Source of the DNA: Bolinopsis microptera
Lineage: Eukaryota > Ctenophora > Tentaculata > Lobata > Bolinopsidae
Length of the DNA: 60,000 nt
Reading direction: 5' to 3'
NCBI RefSeq assembly: GCF_026151205.1
Contig: NC_087078.1
Coordinates: 6,095,675 to 6,155,674, forward strand
The notes under the pieces were generated by a model, which searched no databases, was not told the DNA's origin, and was given only the letters and a program-made list of their open reading frames with translations. A program made the translations under genes and the position numbers. Positions 9,909-21,421 of this stretch are shown in pieces; position 1 is the first letter of the stretch, and every line of letters begins with the position of its first letter.

Positions 9909-10686
9909 ATTTTAGGAACTTATCTTCCAGTCATGAACAGAATATTAACATAATTTTTTAGTTATTTAAGTAGACCTGGTCATTTAAAAAAAATCACTGT
10001 CCACCTCCCTCAAAAAAACAGGGTTCAAATTAAAAGTTGGGCACACACGAATGCGATGTCGCTCAGATAAGGCAACATCTTCGCCACAACTTTGTTTCCC
10101 AAAATCTTGTACCGCTTCAGATAGCCAAAGTTACACAAACTCGTATTACAATTGCGAGAAGGATTCCAAGTTTACATCATATTTAAAACGGCAATGACTA
10201 ATTACACAGCACAAATTGAAATTTTGAGTGTCTAACCTGGTAAACATGAACTGCACCATGGTGAACTAGTACTTCAACTCTGTCAGGTATAACCATGCTT
10301 GTCCTCCTGTATATTGCCTCCTCCTGGAACATACAGTTCTTGTCAGTGAAGTCGTGTCCTAGATTCTGTTTTCAAACACTTACTGTCAAAGTTAAGCAAA
10401 GGAGCACTCATGGATATATGCATTATTCCTTTGCTTCCAGTTGGTGTAAACTTAAAGCACAGTTCATCATTTGGATCTCACTCAGTTCACAATCGCGACC
10501 TCATATTAGAGTAAATGTTTTTAATAATACTAATCTGGGCCCCCTCTAATCTCCGCAATTGAACAACTAAACCGAAACATGCTATAACTAAACAATGTTA
10601 ATGTTCCGTTCCTGATTGAACAGTTAGCATCACAGTCAGTTGGAGGAGCGACCAACACACTATAAAGATCGGTTGTTTATCTTAAA
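9909..10686. other. Unique centre of foldback 1
   Basis: Not repeated in either arm. An 84-residue frame (10295-10549, +) has no recognisable domain and is weakly supported. The centre is bounded by a G8 run (9901-9908) on the left and a C19 run (10687-10705) on the right. Confidence 0.5.
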
Positions 10687-11823
10687 CCCCCCCCCCCCCC
10701 CCCCCAACAGTTTGTATTGTACGTGGGCAATGGGCACGGTTATATAAGTACAACAATCACACTATTTCAAGTTCATGACGTAATCATGGCGTGTTTACCG
10801 CGGTGCAGATATTGCACGCGGACCTTGCCGAGCCGAGATGTGGTAGAGATAACAATGTGAACAGAGGGTCAATTAAAGATAAGGAAAGTAAACACACGAT
10901 ATCGATCTGCTGACTCGTCCTGTTTGTAATTGTGATTGGACGGATCGGTATCACATGACATAACACCTCTATTACAATTTACAAGTGGTCGCTCGTTGAG
11001 GATCACGGAGCACATCAGGGCTGCCCGTCGTCAGAATAAATTTAATTCAGTTGTTAGTATAGTTTTTATGTTGTGGTGTTGGTAACCTACCTTCATTGTG
11101 TTTATTTTGACTTTGTTATCATGCTGTGCTCTGGAAATTGTGATAGTACCTGTTCGATTTGTTAAGGAGACGATCTCCCTAGCTGTTCATAAGTTGCAGG
11201 ATCAGAATGTTCGTGAGAAACAGTCACCAAAAGTGAGTTGCTTACCTGCTGTGTGTTTTCGTACTCTCGTCTTCACTCAAGTTGCAAAGCTGCAATAAAC
11301 TTATCGCAAAGAACATTTATATCTGAAAATTGTGTTAGTACCAGTTTGATCAGTTAAGGTGAGGATTGCCTCGATCTGTCGGGTTCAGCTTAACTGCCTA
11401 GGTCATGAGTAGAACCGAAGGATCAAAAAATATGTTGCTTGTTGCTCGTATCAACTATAAAACATCAACTTTGAGGGATAAGGAAGTGTTTATAGGTTCT
11501 GAAACCTAGCTAAATCGATTTTTCGTGCAATTTTAGGTCAGAAACAGTCATCAAAATGAGTTAATAAGAAGGTCGATTTCTCGGTTATTTTTGAGCTTTC
11601 GTTCAGAAAATAATTCGGGGCCTTCAAAGGGGGGTAACAAGAAAGCGTTACAAGTGTTACAAGCCTTCTATAATACAAAATGTGTATCATCTCTTCAACC
11701 CGCTGAACATGTGCTTACCCTAAAAATGTAAACAAATGTGTTTCACCTCCTCAACCCGCTGAACATGTGCTTACTATTAAAGTAAACAAATGTGTTTCAC
11801 CTCCCCACCAGTATCCACATCTA

Positions 11824-12000
11824 TAGTTCTTTATATTAAACTCGTTTTCTCTTTGAGAATAAATTACCTCTTATATTTACCATGCTTTTGAGAAAGTACC
11901 CCACAGAACGAGTAACCTCACAAACCTTGCAATACTAATACTATAGAACATACAATTATTGCTTTTAGTTTTTAACTCTAAATTAGTATAACACTCCTTC
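11824..12000. other. Upstream flank of gene copy 2, second segment
   Basis: Continues the paralogy with 4315-4480 (CTTTGAGRATAAATT...CATGCTTTTGAGAAAGTACC) directly after the foldback. It ends where repeat R-X begins. Confidence 0.7.
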
Positions 12001-12474
12001 ATCTTTATGAAGGAGTAAGATAAGAAAACTTTCCGGTAGATTTTCAAAATGCTTGAACAATTATCTCAGATGAAAATTTCCTCAGATTTTGAATAAAATT
12101 ACTTCTTAATGGTGTAAAATCAATTTTAAAAGTTATTACTTTGTCGAAAATCAAGTTTTAAAAACGGTTAACTTGATGAAGTCATCAAGGGGTGTTTATG
12201 ACGTCAAATAATTTTTTATACAATGTAAACTAAAGTGTAAACAATTATTTTCAAGACCTGTGGTCGGAAATGGCTGTGTCTTTTATACTTTTGAATCTAT
12301 GGACACTTAAATACAGGCTACAATTGACTGGCAAAGCGTCTATCCCTGAATATATTATATATATATACTAGAAACCCGCTAGTCGAAAGCTTTGTTCGAG
12401 GAAATTTTAAAAATCAGTTATGTTTTAATTTCTCTTCATCATACAGCTCTGTTATACAGTAGACATAATGGAAT

Positions 12475-12979
12475 TTATTTAACAATGGCGACAGCGTTGT
12501 TAGTATTCGGATTCCCAAAACGATACTTTTTACCGCATCAAAAAATACCAATCACAACCAAAGTTATGAATATAAGTCATAGCGTGAGCGTAAATGTGAG
12601 CTAGTTTTGAAGTTATGACGTAGCATACAGCATAACAACGCGCGTAGTTAAGATGTCCTTGCTCGCGCACGTGCATTTTAACGTTGCTACGCAACAGCGC
12701 AGTAAACCTTTGCTAAAATAACGACATTATTCTAACGGGTATTTTACCTCACTTCCGACGTTAATTATAAAAAATCTGAAGCCTAAATCAAAATTCTAAG
12801 AATGCTATAGCCTATTCCTATCCTTTTTCTACAACCCTGCTAAAAATGGCGAGGTTTCAACTCCATTTGCGAGCTGGGTTTGATTTCACCAGAGGGTCAT
12901 TTTGAGGTCGATTTTCGGTGTTTTTTCTTCATGTCCCCGTTGCCGGGGAAATTTCGTCAAGTTTAAATTATAGTATAGA
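12475..12979. repeat. About 505-bp direct repeat, copy 1
   Basis: Near-identical to 14301-14807, from TTATTTAACAATGGCGACAG to GTCAAGTTTAAA. It contains a short frame (MATALLVFGFPKRYF...) with no known match. A third, internally deleted relative follows at 12980-13200. The leading part 12368-12443 (CTAGAAACCCGCTAGTCGAA) is repeated at 12980-13061. Confidence 0.9.
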
Positions 12980-13199
12980 CTAGAAACCCGCCGCTAGTCG
13001 AAAGCTTTGTTCGAGGAAATTTTAAGCATCAGTTATGTTTTAATTTCTCTTCATCATATAGCCCCAAAACGATACTTTTTACCGCATAAAAAAATTTCAA
13101 TCACAACCAAAGTTATAAATATATATAGGTATATAGCGTCATGAGGGTAAATGTGAGCTAGTTGTGAAATTCTGACGTAGCATACAGCATAACACCGCG

Positions 13200-13983
13200 C
13201 GTTGAAATCCGCTGTAGTCGAAAATTTTATTAAAGGACACTATAAGGGAGCGAATTTATCGTTCGAATTTATCGGTCATCGCTAGTCAATGGTCAAACAA
13301 TCCAACAAATATGCTTTAGTTCACGAACCCTGCTTCACTGAAAATATATGAATTACACATTTGAATCATTTCGGTAAATGTCAGGTCCCTCATCGTCTCA
13401 TTTGATAGATCTGTTCAAATTGAAGTTTTTACGTATGAAAGAATTGTGATAAATAAAAAAGGAAATTTGTGCTGAATGAAATTGGTAAAATGACATAATC
13501 TATCAAATGACTCAACACTTGGGACGTTGAGTGTAGATTTAACCTGAGTTACAAATGTGAATAAATGGATATAGGTTGGAAAAACGTTAGAATTATTATT
13601 ATTATCGTTATATAAAAATATTATATAACAATTGATTAATATCTATAAATAGATAGGAAGAAGTCACTGTACCGGTTGGATTAAATGAAATGTGACGGAC
13701 CTTTCTGATCATAGAGAGAGATATGGATGTATGATAGTACGATGCAAGTTCTGTAAATAGGGTTACGAACAAAATATAAATGTAAATTGTAAATAAATAA
13801 ATCAAATCACATAAAAAAATGAAACGCAATCAAAATATAATCATTACACGAAATATACAATGACAGAAGATAAAAGATAAGAGATAAAAGATAAAAGATA
13901 AAAGATAAAAGATAAAGAACAGAATGACATAATAAAATAAAATCTCTGACATAATGAAATAAAATCATAAATAATAAATAAAA
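13200..13983. other. AT-rich spacer with (AGATAAAA)n
   Basis: No gene recognised. It holds an 8-bp tandem repeat AGATAAAA at about 13866-13917 and a run of AT-rich simple sequence. The 73-residue minus-strand frame at 13608-13829 is dominated by AT-driven Ile, Tyr and Leu codons and is not supported. Confidence 0.5.
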
Positions 13984-14202
13984 TCACTTCCGCTTACTCC
14001 TTCTTTTACCCTTCCCGCTAAAATCAGGTTCATTAAGATAAATCTTGATAAAATCTTCGTTGTCTTTTTTGAAATCGTCGTAATTTTCTAAAGTCTCAAG
14101 GATGGTGGAGACTATTACCAATGACTGTTGTACAGTCTCACCATCCTTTGGGAAGTATAATTTCTCCTCTCCATCTGAATGTTGTAGATGTCGTTTACTC
14201 AT
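13984..14202 (-). CDS. Small protein of unknown function, 72 residues
   Basis: ATG-initiated minus-strand frame with balanced composition, unlike the AT-driven ORFs nearby. It has a polar start (MSKRHLQHSDGEEK), a middle predicted to be helical (residues about 22-42), an acidic stretch (about 43-52) and a strongly basic end (KGKRRSKRK) that could be a nuclear-localisation or nucleic-acid-binding tail. I recognise no family. It sits between the two 505-bp direct repeats, so it may be cargo or a remnant of that element or a processed gene copy. Its stop is followed by AT-rich sequence. Frame length alone is weak evidence. Confidence 0.3.
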   Translation of the reverse strand: MSKRHLQHSDGEEKLYFPKDGETVQQSLVIVSTILETLENYDDFKKDNEDFIKIYLNEPDFSGKGKRRSKRK

Positions 14203-14300
14203 TGTCTTAAATTAGTAAATAGTCTTAAATATAGATATCTATATTATATCTATATAAAGTTCAATCACAAAGTTTATGAAATCATTTATGATACAAAAAC

Positions 14301-14807
14301 TTATTTAACAATGGCGACAGCGTTGTTAGTATTCGGATTCCCAAAACGATACTTTTTACCGCATCAAAAAATACCAATCACAACCAAAGTTATGAATATA
14401 AGTCATAGCGTGAGCGTAAATGTGAGCTAGTTTTGAAATTATGACGTAGCATACAGCATAACAACGCGCGTAGTTAAGATGTTTTTGCTCGCGCACGTGC
14501 ATTTTAACGTTGCTACGCAACAGCGCAGTAAACCTTTGCTAAAATAACGACATTATTCTAACGGTTATTTTACCTCACTTCCGACGTTAATTATAAAAAA
14601 TCTAAAGCCTAAATCAAAATTCTAAGAATGCTATAGCCTATTCTTATCCTTTTTCTACAACCCTGCTAAAAATGGCGAGGTTTCAACTCCATTTGCGAGC
14701 TGGGTTTGATTTCACCAGAGGGTCATTTTGAGGTCGATTTTCGGTGTTTTTTCTTCTATGTCCCCGTTGCCGGGGAAATTTCGTCAAGTTTAAAATATAA
14801 TATAGAT
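14301..14807. repeat. About 505-bp direct repeat, copy 2
   Basis: Second copy of 12475-12979, nearly identical by eye. The pair flanks about 1.3 kb. This could be a tandem duplication or the two ends of one composite insertion, LTR-like in arrangement but without TG...CA ends that I can defend. Confidence 0.85.
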
Positions 14808-15187
14808 ATGTATGTATATAATATGTATGTATATATCACGACAATCTGTCGTAAAACAGGGGTTCTAGAAAACCCACTTCCCGATGCTCCTGAAACTTGA
14901 AACTTTTTTTGTAGTCGATTTGGTCAACGTCTAGACGCCCTGCAAAGTTTCAGATATCTAACTCAATTTTAACATGGTTTTTAAGGCACCTGAATATGGC
15001 GATTTTGGGTTTTTTACCGAATTTCGTATAACATGCTGGCGCTTATTTTGCGCAAATTTCTTAAAAACCTCCACATAACTATTACTCATTCCTGTCATCT
15101 TTAACATTGAATTAGAATGTTTTGAACTTAAATTTACCTGCTGAACTATTTTCGATGAGTCTTAATGCCTGAATAAAGGGGTATAAA

Positions 15188-15267
15188 AGTAAAGGGGGTA
15201 AATAGTAAAGGGGGTAAATAATAAAGGGGGTAAATAGTAAAGGGGGTAAATAGGAAAGGGGGTAAAT
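15188..15267. repeat. 16-bp minisatellite (AGTAAAGGGGGTAAAT)5
   Basis: Five 16-bp units within R-X copy 1. The other R-X copy has a single such unit (about 36155-36175), so the array expanded here. Confidence 0.9.
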
Positions 15268-15358
15268 AGTATTGTGAATATAAGAGGCACGGTCATGCTT
15301 GCCAGCATTGTGATTAGCTTGTCAAGTTTAAACTCCTGAAAAAATAAGGTTTTTAATT

Positions 15359-16132
15359 GTGCCTTTTAGTAAAACAAATTTTTTTTTTAGTATAACAAAT
15401 TTTATTTTATACCCACAATCATCCTTAAAGCGTCCTCAGCCACCTCTACCGGATGTAGCACAAACGAAGGGAGCTGAACAACCGTCAGGTCACGTCAAGA
15501 GTGATATTGATAACGGTAGCCTCACAGCTCCAGCATTCAGACATGTGTGCCTAATCGCCGGTGATAGCTATGCTGCCAGGCTGGACACTGTAAAACTTGG
15601 TAGAAAATGTGTTGATGTTGTGTCTGTTGCCAGTGGAGGAGCAAGAATACATCAAGTGATGGAGCAGATTAGAGATTTTAAGTCTACGAATGAGTCTGTC
15701 ATTGTAGATAAGATATGTATTAGTGTCGGAACGAACGACATTAGATATGCAGACTCTTTAGATAAGATTAAGCTTAAATTTAAGAGTCTATGTGCTTTAA
15801 TCAAAGAACTTTATACTTCTTCAAAAGTTTATTTTCAGTCCCTTTTACCTCTGCCTTGCAAAAGCAGGCATGACTGGAGAACTAACTCTTTTGTTATGAA
15901 AATGAATAGTGTCATCAAGAATGAATGTATATATCGAAGATTCCATATGTTAGACGCTTTTCGTCCATTTTCTCTACGATACTTTGATCCACGAGTACCT
16001 CATATCAGAGATGATAGATTTTTCAAGGCTGGAGACATCCATCCCAGTGAGGCTAGGGGCATGGGTGTCCTAGCTAAACTTTATCTGAGAGCGGTTCATA
16101 GTAACTTTTTTGACCCATTCACTTTTCAGTAA
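15359..16132 (+). CDS. LINE-A ORF1: SGNH/GDSL esterase domain protein
   Basis: Open frame of 257 residues counted from a GTG at the left edge; no ATG is visible near the start, so the true start is unknown or lost. The SGNH hydrolase blocks are in order: GDS with the nucleophile Ser at residues 68-70, a Gly block (VASGGARI, about 90-97), GTND at 124-127 and DIH at 226-228 giving the Asp-His pair. All catalytic residues are present. ORF1 esterases of CR1/L2 elements are thought to help ribonucleoprotein or membrane association of the retrotransposon; the substrate is not known. The domain is followed by 123 bp and then ORF2. No zinc knuckle or PHD finger is seen before it, so the N-terminus may be truncated. 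Confidence 0.8.
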   Translation: MPFSKTNFFFSITNFILYPQSSLKRPQPPLPDVAQTKGAEQPSGHVKSDIDNGSLTAPAFRHVCLIAGDSYAARLDTVKLGRKCVDVVSVASGGARIHQVMEQIRDFKSTNESVIVDKICISVGTNDIRYADSLDKIKLKFKSLCALIKELYTSSKVYFQSLLPLPCKSRHDWRTNSFVMKMNSVIKNECIYRRFHMLDAFRPFSLRYFDPRVPHIRDDRFFKAGDIHPSEARGMGVLAKLYLRAVHSNFFDPFTFQ

Positions 16133-19100
16133 TTACTATTAGGGCTTTAGGGGTCAAGCTAGTTTTCATAATTCGAATTTTAAGATATATTAGACTGTTT
16201 TTTTTAAGTTTTTGGAGCTGGATGTCGGTTAACAGGGTTCCCTTAATGCTACTAGATGATAGATCTAAGTCAATATAGATTAAGAGTTGGTATTTATAAC
16301 AACAGTAAGAACCGCAGATCTAAGCAGGTTAGTATAACAGGTAACTTTGTGCCCGACATCGGGGTTCTTGATGCTTTAAGACTTTTTGTTTTGATTTATT
16401 TGTATCTCTATTTTGCATTATGTGTGATGAGTGTGACGATTGGGATGGCTTTGGAGTGTCATTTTAGACCTTTTACTGTCCCAGCCTTCCACAGCATCTC
16501 AGACAATGAATTTATTCATCTCTTCCACAGTCATAGCAAAAGCTATGCTGCGGTATTAATGTTTTTTCTCTTCAAAAAAGACTGGTGGCTTTATAAAATA
16601 TTAGGGGCTTCTCCTGGCTTACTTGGCAAGCTGAACTTCACTGGTCTTGAAAACAAGCCAGACAGTTACGGATACATTCAGCTAATTATGCACTGCCTCA
16701 ATATTATTACTGTTAGCTGCATGCTTTGGATACATACCTTGAACGCTGTCCTTTTAATTATTGTCAACCCAAGCTTACTTAACCCTGGGCCTACTACATA
16801 CCTCAAGGTTGTTTCTTTTAATACGCATGGCCTGATTCCCTTCTCACAGCTACAGTCCGACAATCCTTCTTTTGACAACACTAAAATATTTGAACTCCAT
16901 CACTATATTCACTGCCATGAACCGGACATCCTCCTGATCAATGAATCTTGGCTTAAAAAGTCTATCATTGACTCTGAAGTCATACCTGAATCGTACAAAG
17001 TTTTTAGACTTGATCGTTCCTTACAAACCCATCCACCAGATCCACAGAATCCAAGAAGATTTAGGAAGCATGGGGGTGGCGTTTTAGTTGCTATACGTAG
17101 GGACATTGATATTGTATCTACTAAGTTAGAGTACAAGTGCCCGGCAGAGCTTCTTGGTATAACACTCAAATTTAGGGACGGTAGTAAACTAATTCTTTGC
17201 AGCTTCTATAGGGTAGGTACTTTAGGGGCCAACAATCATAACGCCTTCCAAGATTATGTTAGGAAGGCAAGGCAACGTAGAGGTGTTAGAGGTATTGTCA
17301 TTGCAGGGGATCTTAATCTACCTGGTATTGATTGGCAGAATTACTGTAGCAGCAATCCGGTTGAACAGCTCTTTCTAGATACTTTTAGTAACTTTGGTTT
17401 AGAACAACTTATTACCAGTCCAACACATACTGGAGGAAACATTCTTGATCTAGTCTTAACCGATAAACCCCATCTTATCTCCGATATAAAAATTTCAGAA
17501 CATAATATTCCATGTAAGTCCGACCATTTTGCAGTCTCCTTTACTTTGAAATCAAAGGTGAAGCGCATCAAATCGCAAAAGAGGGAATCTTTAAATTTTA
17601 AAGAGCAAATTGGGATGCACTTAATGCAGACCTTGCAGATATTGACTGGCAGGCAGAGTTCACTGGTAATATTGAAACATCATGGAACAAGTTTAAGGAA
17701 GTTTTAGAGCAAAGAACCAATGAACATATTCCAAAGATTAAAATTGGAGGCAGGGCTCAACCTCCTTGGTTTGACGCTGAGTCTCATCAGGCCTGCCTAG
17801 AAAAAGAAAGGCTACACAAAAGTTATAAAGAAACCACAGACCCTTCCTGCAAGGCTGAGAAGTACTTTAAGTTCTCTAAAAGCAGAAGCGATTTTAAGAA
17901 AATTGCCTCCAACAAGATGGCATCTAGCTTTGAGGACGAGGATGATTCGAATCTAATTACAAAGAAATTCTGGTCCTATGTAAAAGCAACATCTAAGAAT
18001 ACTCGCATACCTGAACAAATTCACCTAGAAGATGTACACAAAAGTGATCATTCTGACCAAGCAAACCTATTTAATACCTTTTTTCATCAACAGTTCTCAT
18101 CGCCTAGTGATTATGATGTACATGTTGATAACACACTCACACAGGATGATATTGATTATGTATCTACCCTTTTCAGTTCGTCTAGGATAGTAGATATTCT
18201 CAAGAATTTGAATACTAGAAAATCTATGGGACCGGATAAAATCCATGGTGAAGTTCTTAAAAAATGTGCCTTTACGTTAGCCCCAGCACTGGAGATTCTT
18301 TTCACAAAGTGCTATGTATCCGGCTTCCTACCTTCAAATTGGAAATATGCAATTGTTGTTCCAGTACACAAGAAAGGCTCCAAGAATGACATTAAGAATT
18401 ATAGGCCAATATCTTTGACTAGCTTAGTTATGAAAGTCATGGAAAGAATTATTCGAGATGAACTTTTGAGTAGATGTTATGATAAAATTGATCCTCGTCA
18501 ACATGGTTTCCTGCCTCACAAATCTTGTGCAACTCAGATGGTTGAATTCTGCGATAGCCTATCCCTCTCTCTTAACAAGAACATTAGATCTGATATTGTT
18601 TACTTCGATTTTGCCAAAGCATTCGATTCCGTTAACCACGACTTAATACTATACAAGCTAAAATTTTATTATAACATCGATGGAATGCTTCTCCAATTTA
18701 TGAAAAGTTACCTCTCCGGACGTCAGCAATGTGTAGTTGTTAATGGGGCTATCTCTGCAACCCTACCGGTGTTGTCAGGTGTTCCTCAAGGGTCAATAAT
18801 CGGACCAACACTTTTTGTTCTTTTCATAAATGATATATATTCTGGACTTTCTCAGGGCACTAATATCCTTTTATACGCTGATGATACTAAAATGTGGAGA
18901 GAGATATCCCAAGGTCCACCATATACTTCAAAGCGATATTAATTATCTCATGACATGGGCAAGAACTAATAAGATGAAGTTTCATCCTGATAAATGTAAG
19001 GTCTTAGCTATACTTAAGAGGTGGTCTCCCTTAGATGGCATTTTACCATTTACACGTTACACTTACTCTATGGGCCAAACTCTTCTTGATTATACAGATT

Positions 19101-20278
19101 CTGAAAAAGATTTAGGCATAATCATGACGTCTAATCTCAATTTTAATAGCCAGACCGATGCTCTATATGGTAAAGCTAACCAAAAATTTGGCATGCTTAA
19201 GAGAAATTGTCATTTTATTAATGATCTGAACAAGAGAAGAGTCTTGTATCTTACTCTTGTACGCTCAATATTCGAACACTGTCCCATCATTTGGCGACCA
19301 GCGTCCAGTAGCACTATCAATAGGCTTGAAGGATTGCAGAAAAGGGCCCTCAAATGGATTCGTAATGATTACGGTGTAAGCTATAGTGTAGAGGAAATCT
19401 ATAATGCCCATTGTAAACAGTTAAATATTCTGCCCCTAAAGTACAGGTTTGATTACCATGATCTCAAGTTCTTTCATTCCCTAGTGCATCAATACCACCC
19501 ATGCACCACTCTGCCTCAGTACCTTACTTTCTTCTCCGGGTCAAGCCGACTGAGAAGCTCACATCTTGATCACTTATCAGTAATATCTTCAATTCCACCT
19601 GGCTCAGCTATATCTAAATCTTACTTTTATCGAGCTCATCTCACTTGGAACCGACTTCCTCTTTCCCTTCGAGAGATTATCAGACCAGGTGTGTTTAAAA
19701 CAGAACTTATTAAACACATCTGGAAGGAACATGTTTGTACTGCATCTGTAGATATTGACCCTAGTTCAGATCCTGACAATTCTTTTTCTCCAGACTACGG
19801 GTAGTGTATTCCTCTATTATTTTTGTTTTAATTTTTTTTTGAGGTACTCATCACGCATTTTTGCTTTATTCGGATACAATTTTGATTTAGTCTTTTATAT
19901 TCAATTATTTAAATTTTATCGTTAAAACTTCATTCCATTGGAAATATTACAAATCAGCCAATTGTAATTGAGAATTTTTGGGTTGTGGCAATTATTCTTA
20001 AAAACCTAGAAATGCCTCCTAAGTTCACAGCTCATATTATTTGCCCATTTTTCTCCTTCTGCACTTGGGGCCCAATGTAATTGCTCGACTTTTCATCAGG
20101 TCTCTCGAGGCCTTTTGTTTGGTTATTTGGGTGTATTGGTGTCCCCTGATTGTTATCATCGCTGTACACTTGTCAAGGCATTTTTTGGTTTCTCTAGTCC
20201 ATTTTTAGAAATTCTATACAACATTGATATTGTAATAAATTCTGATGATAATAATTGAAAGATTTCAATAAAAAAAAA
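15361..20278 (+). mobile_element. LINE-A, CR1/L2-like non-LTR retrotransposon, near full length
   Basis: Inserted into the gene-flank repeat (left flank matches 4490-4542, with the flank resuming near 20690). It has two ORFs: an SGNH-esterase ORF1 (to 16132) and an endonuclease/reverse-transcriptase ORF2 (16256-19804, two frameshifts). Then come about 470 bp of 3' UTR and a terminal TTGAAAGATTTCAATAAAAAA. An esterase ORF1 is established for CR1-like elements. I could not define a TSD. Related 3' ends lie at 32705-32914 and, inverted, at 22951-23450. Confidence 0.85.
16256..19804 (+). pseudogene. LINE-A ORF2: endonuclease-reverse transcriptase, two frameshifts
   Basis: Residues 36-63 and 140-171 are hydrophobic, then comes an NPGP (176-179) directly before an AP-endonuclease domain. 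Endonuclease motifs are VVSFNTHG, INESWL (Glu about 230), GDLNLPGIDW and KSDHFAV. Near 17600 one base is missing and the frame moves. Reverse transcriptase follows: KKGSKNDIKNYRPIS, DFAKAFDSVNH, GVPQGSIIGP and YADD near 18880. A second one-base shift near 18905-18925 leads to the C-terminal frame ending at 19804 (FEHCPIIWRP; LPLSLREIIRPGVFKT). Otherwise no stops are seen, so it was inactivated fairly recently. The NPGP resembles a 2A site but lacks the usual Asp-x-Glu before it. Confidence 0.85.
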
Positions 20279-20698
20279 TAATCAATTTATATTTAGTTCA
20301 AATATTTAAAATTAAAATAACCATTTTACATAAGTGGTTTTATTATAATAAAATAATTTGTGATAAATTAATAAATTAATTTACACTCAAAAATGTACAA
20401 AATTAAAATATACACAATTTTTACCTAGTGGAACAGTAACACTGGTTCAGCGCGCGGCTGATCGACAAATTTTGGTTTGCATTTACTATAAACTTCAGTG
20501 TACAGCGTACATGAAAAGATTACTTACTGAATATTTTAATACTAAATACATATTAATTCAGATGTTGTTCAATGAGTTAGCCACAAAAATGTTCAAATTA
20601 TGTAAGAGGGTAAAGGACACAATTGCTAGTAATGCTTCTTTGTGCCCTCTTTTGTTTATATTTAATTATTTAAGGAGCTGGTATTTATACTAAATATT
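20279..20698. other. AT-rich segment after LINE-A
   Basis: Has no counterpart in the reference flank at 4540-4570, so it is part of or next to an insertion. A 73-residue frame (20472-20693, +) is not supported. Confidence 0.4.
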
Positions 20699-20772
20699 TT
20701 ACCTGGGGACCTTAGGCTAATTATAGTGTTCATAAACTACGGCGGAATGACAGGCTGAGCGCCGCCCAGTAA
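20699..20772. mobile_element. Ultra-short MITE, copy 2
   Basis: Same element as 4570-4650 at the paralogous position (TTACCTGGGGACC...CGCCCAGTAA). It was therefore present before the flank was duplicated. Confidence 0.65.
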
Positions 20773-21421
20773 TAATAAGAAGTAGGTGTAAAAAAATATA
20801 CTATTCAGTGCCAGCTATGTTGCACACAAAACGGGCGTGAAGACACTTTTTTCGGACAAACTCTCACCCCTTTTCAAATCCGTCTTAATGGCCACCGTAG
20901 TAAATTTATTTTAGAAATTTTATGAACATTCTGCCTTATCCAATGCACTGTTATATTGAACACAAAAATATCTTTAATTTTGAAACTTTCAAATTCGGGA
21001 TCGTAAAGAGAACAAAACCAATTTTATTAGACAAAAAAGAGTCAAGATTTTGTTCAAAATTCAAAACTAACGTTTGGGGACTTAATAGAATGGAGATAAA
21101 ACGGTAATTTGTAAATTTTTAGATTTCTTTATTTATATCACACAGTGCATTTTAATATTAATAACCTCTTATTGAGACCCGATATAATAATAATAAAGAT
21201 TTTGGTCACATAGCCAACTCAATTCGATCATTAAAACACTACTCGAACTCAACCCGATTGCAGTTAACACCAAGTTTAATCAATTCTTTTAAAAATAAAA
21301 ATCTTTGAAATTGCATTAGGCACACATTTACTGTTGATTGCCACGCAATTACATTTATCTTAATAAGTCTCAAGCCGTGAGTTGCTACCCATAGATGATC
21401 TAGGAGTTCTGGGTGAAATTG
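20773..21421. other. Intergenic, no gene recognised
   Basis: AT-rich. The 61-residue frame at 20922-21107 has no recognisable features. The segment just before 21422 is the continuation of the LINE ORF1 remnant read on the minus strand. Confidence 0.45.

Larger units (their letters stand above)
8447..11823. mobile_element. Foldback / long-TIR element 1
   Basis: A 3.4-kb inverted-repeat element. The left arm (8447-9908) and right arm (10687-11823) are near-identical reverse complements from TAGATGTGGATACTGG inward to the CAAACTGTTGG boundary. They flank a 0.78-kb unique middle (9909-10686). The left arm is about 330 bp longer because of a nested insertion (8616-8957). The flanks join exactly to match the uninterrupted paralogue at 4309-4321 (ACTTAATAGTTCT). 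Because the ends are palindromic, TA or no target duplication cannot be separated. No transposase is encoded; small ORFs in the arms read from the centre outward and are mirrored. Confidence 0.88.
12001..15314. mobile_element. Dispersed repeat R-X, copy 1 (interrupted)
   Basis: 12001-12367 and 14837-15314 match 35450-36220, from ATCTTTATGAAGGAGTAAG to TTGCCAGCATTGTGAT. The middle (12368-14836) is a later insertion at a TA-rich spot. In both copies the right end is the same base, and each interrupts otherwise continuous sequence: here the gene flank, at 36220 the RTE-like LINE. No coding potential is seen and the class is unknown. Confidence 0.7.

Noticed and set aside
9604-11298. 60-74-residue ORFs in foldback 1
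   Set aside because: Mirror images in the two arms, no recognisable domain, and changed by small differences between arms; not supported as genes.
8447-11823. Foldback 1 as an assembly artefact
   Set aside because: The arms differ by a nested insertion with its own TSD and the outer junction matches an independent empty site, so it is a real structure.
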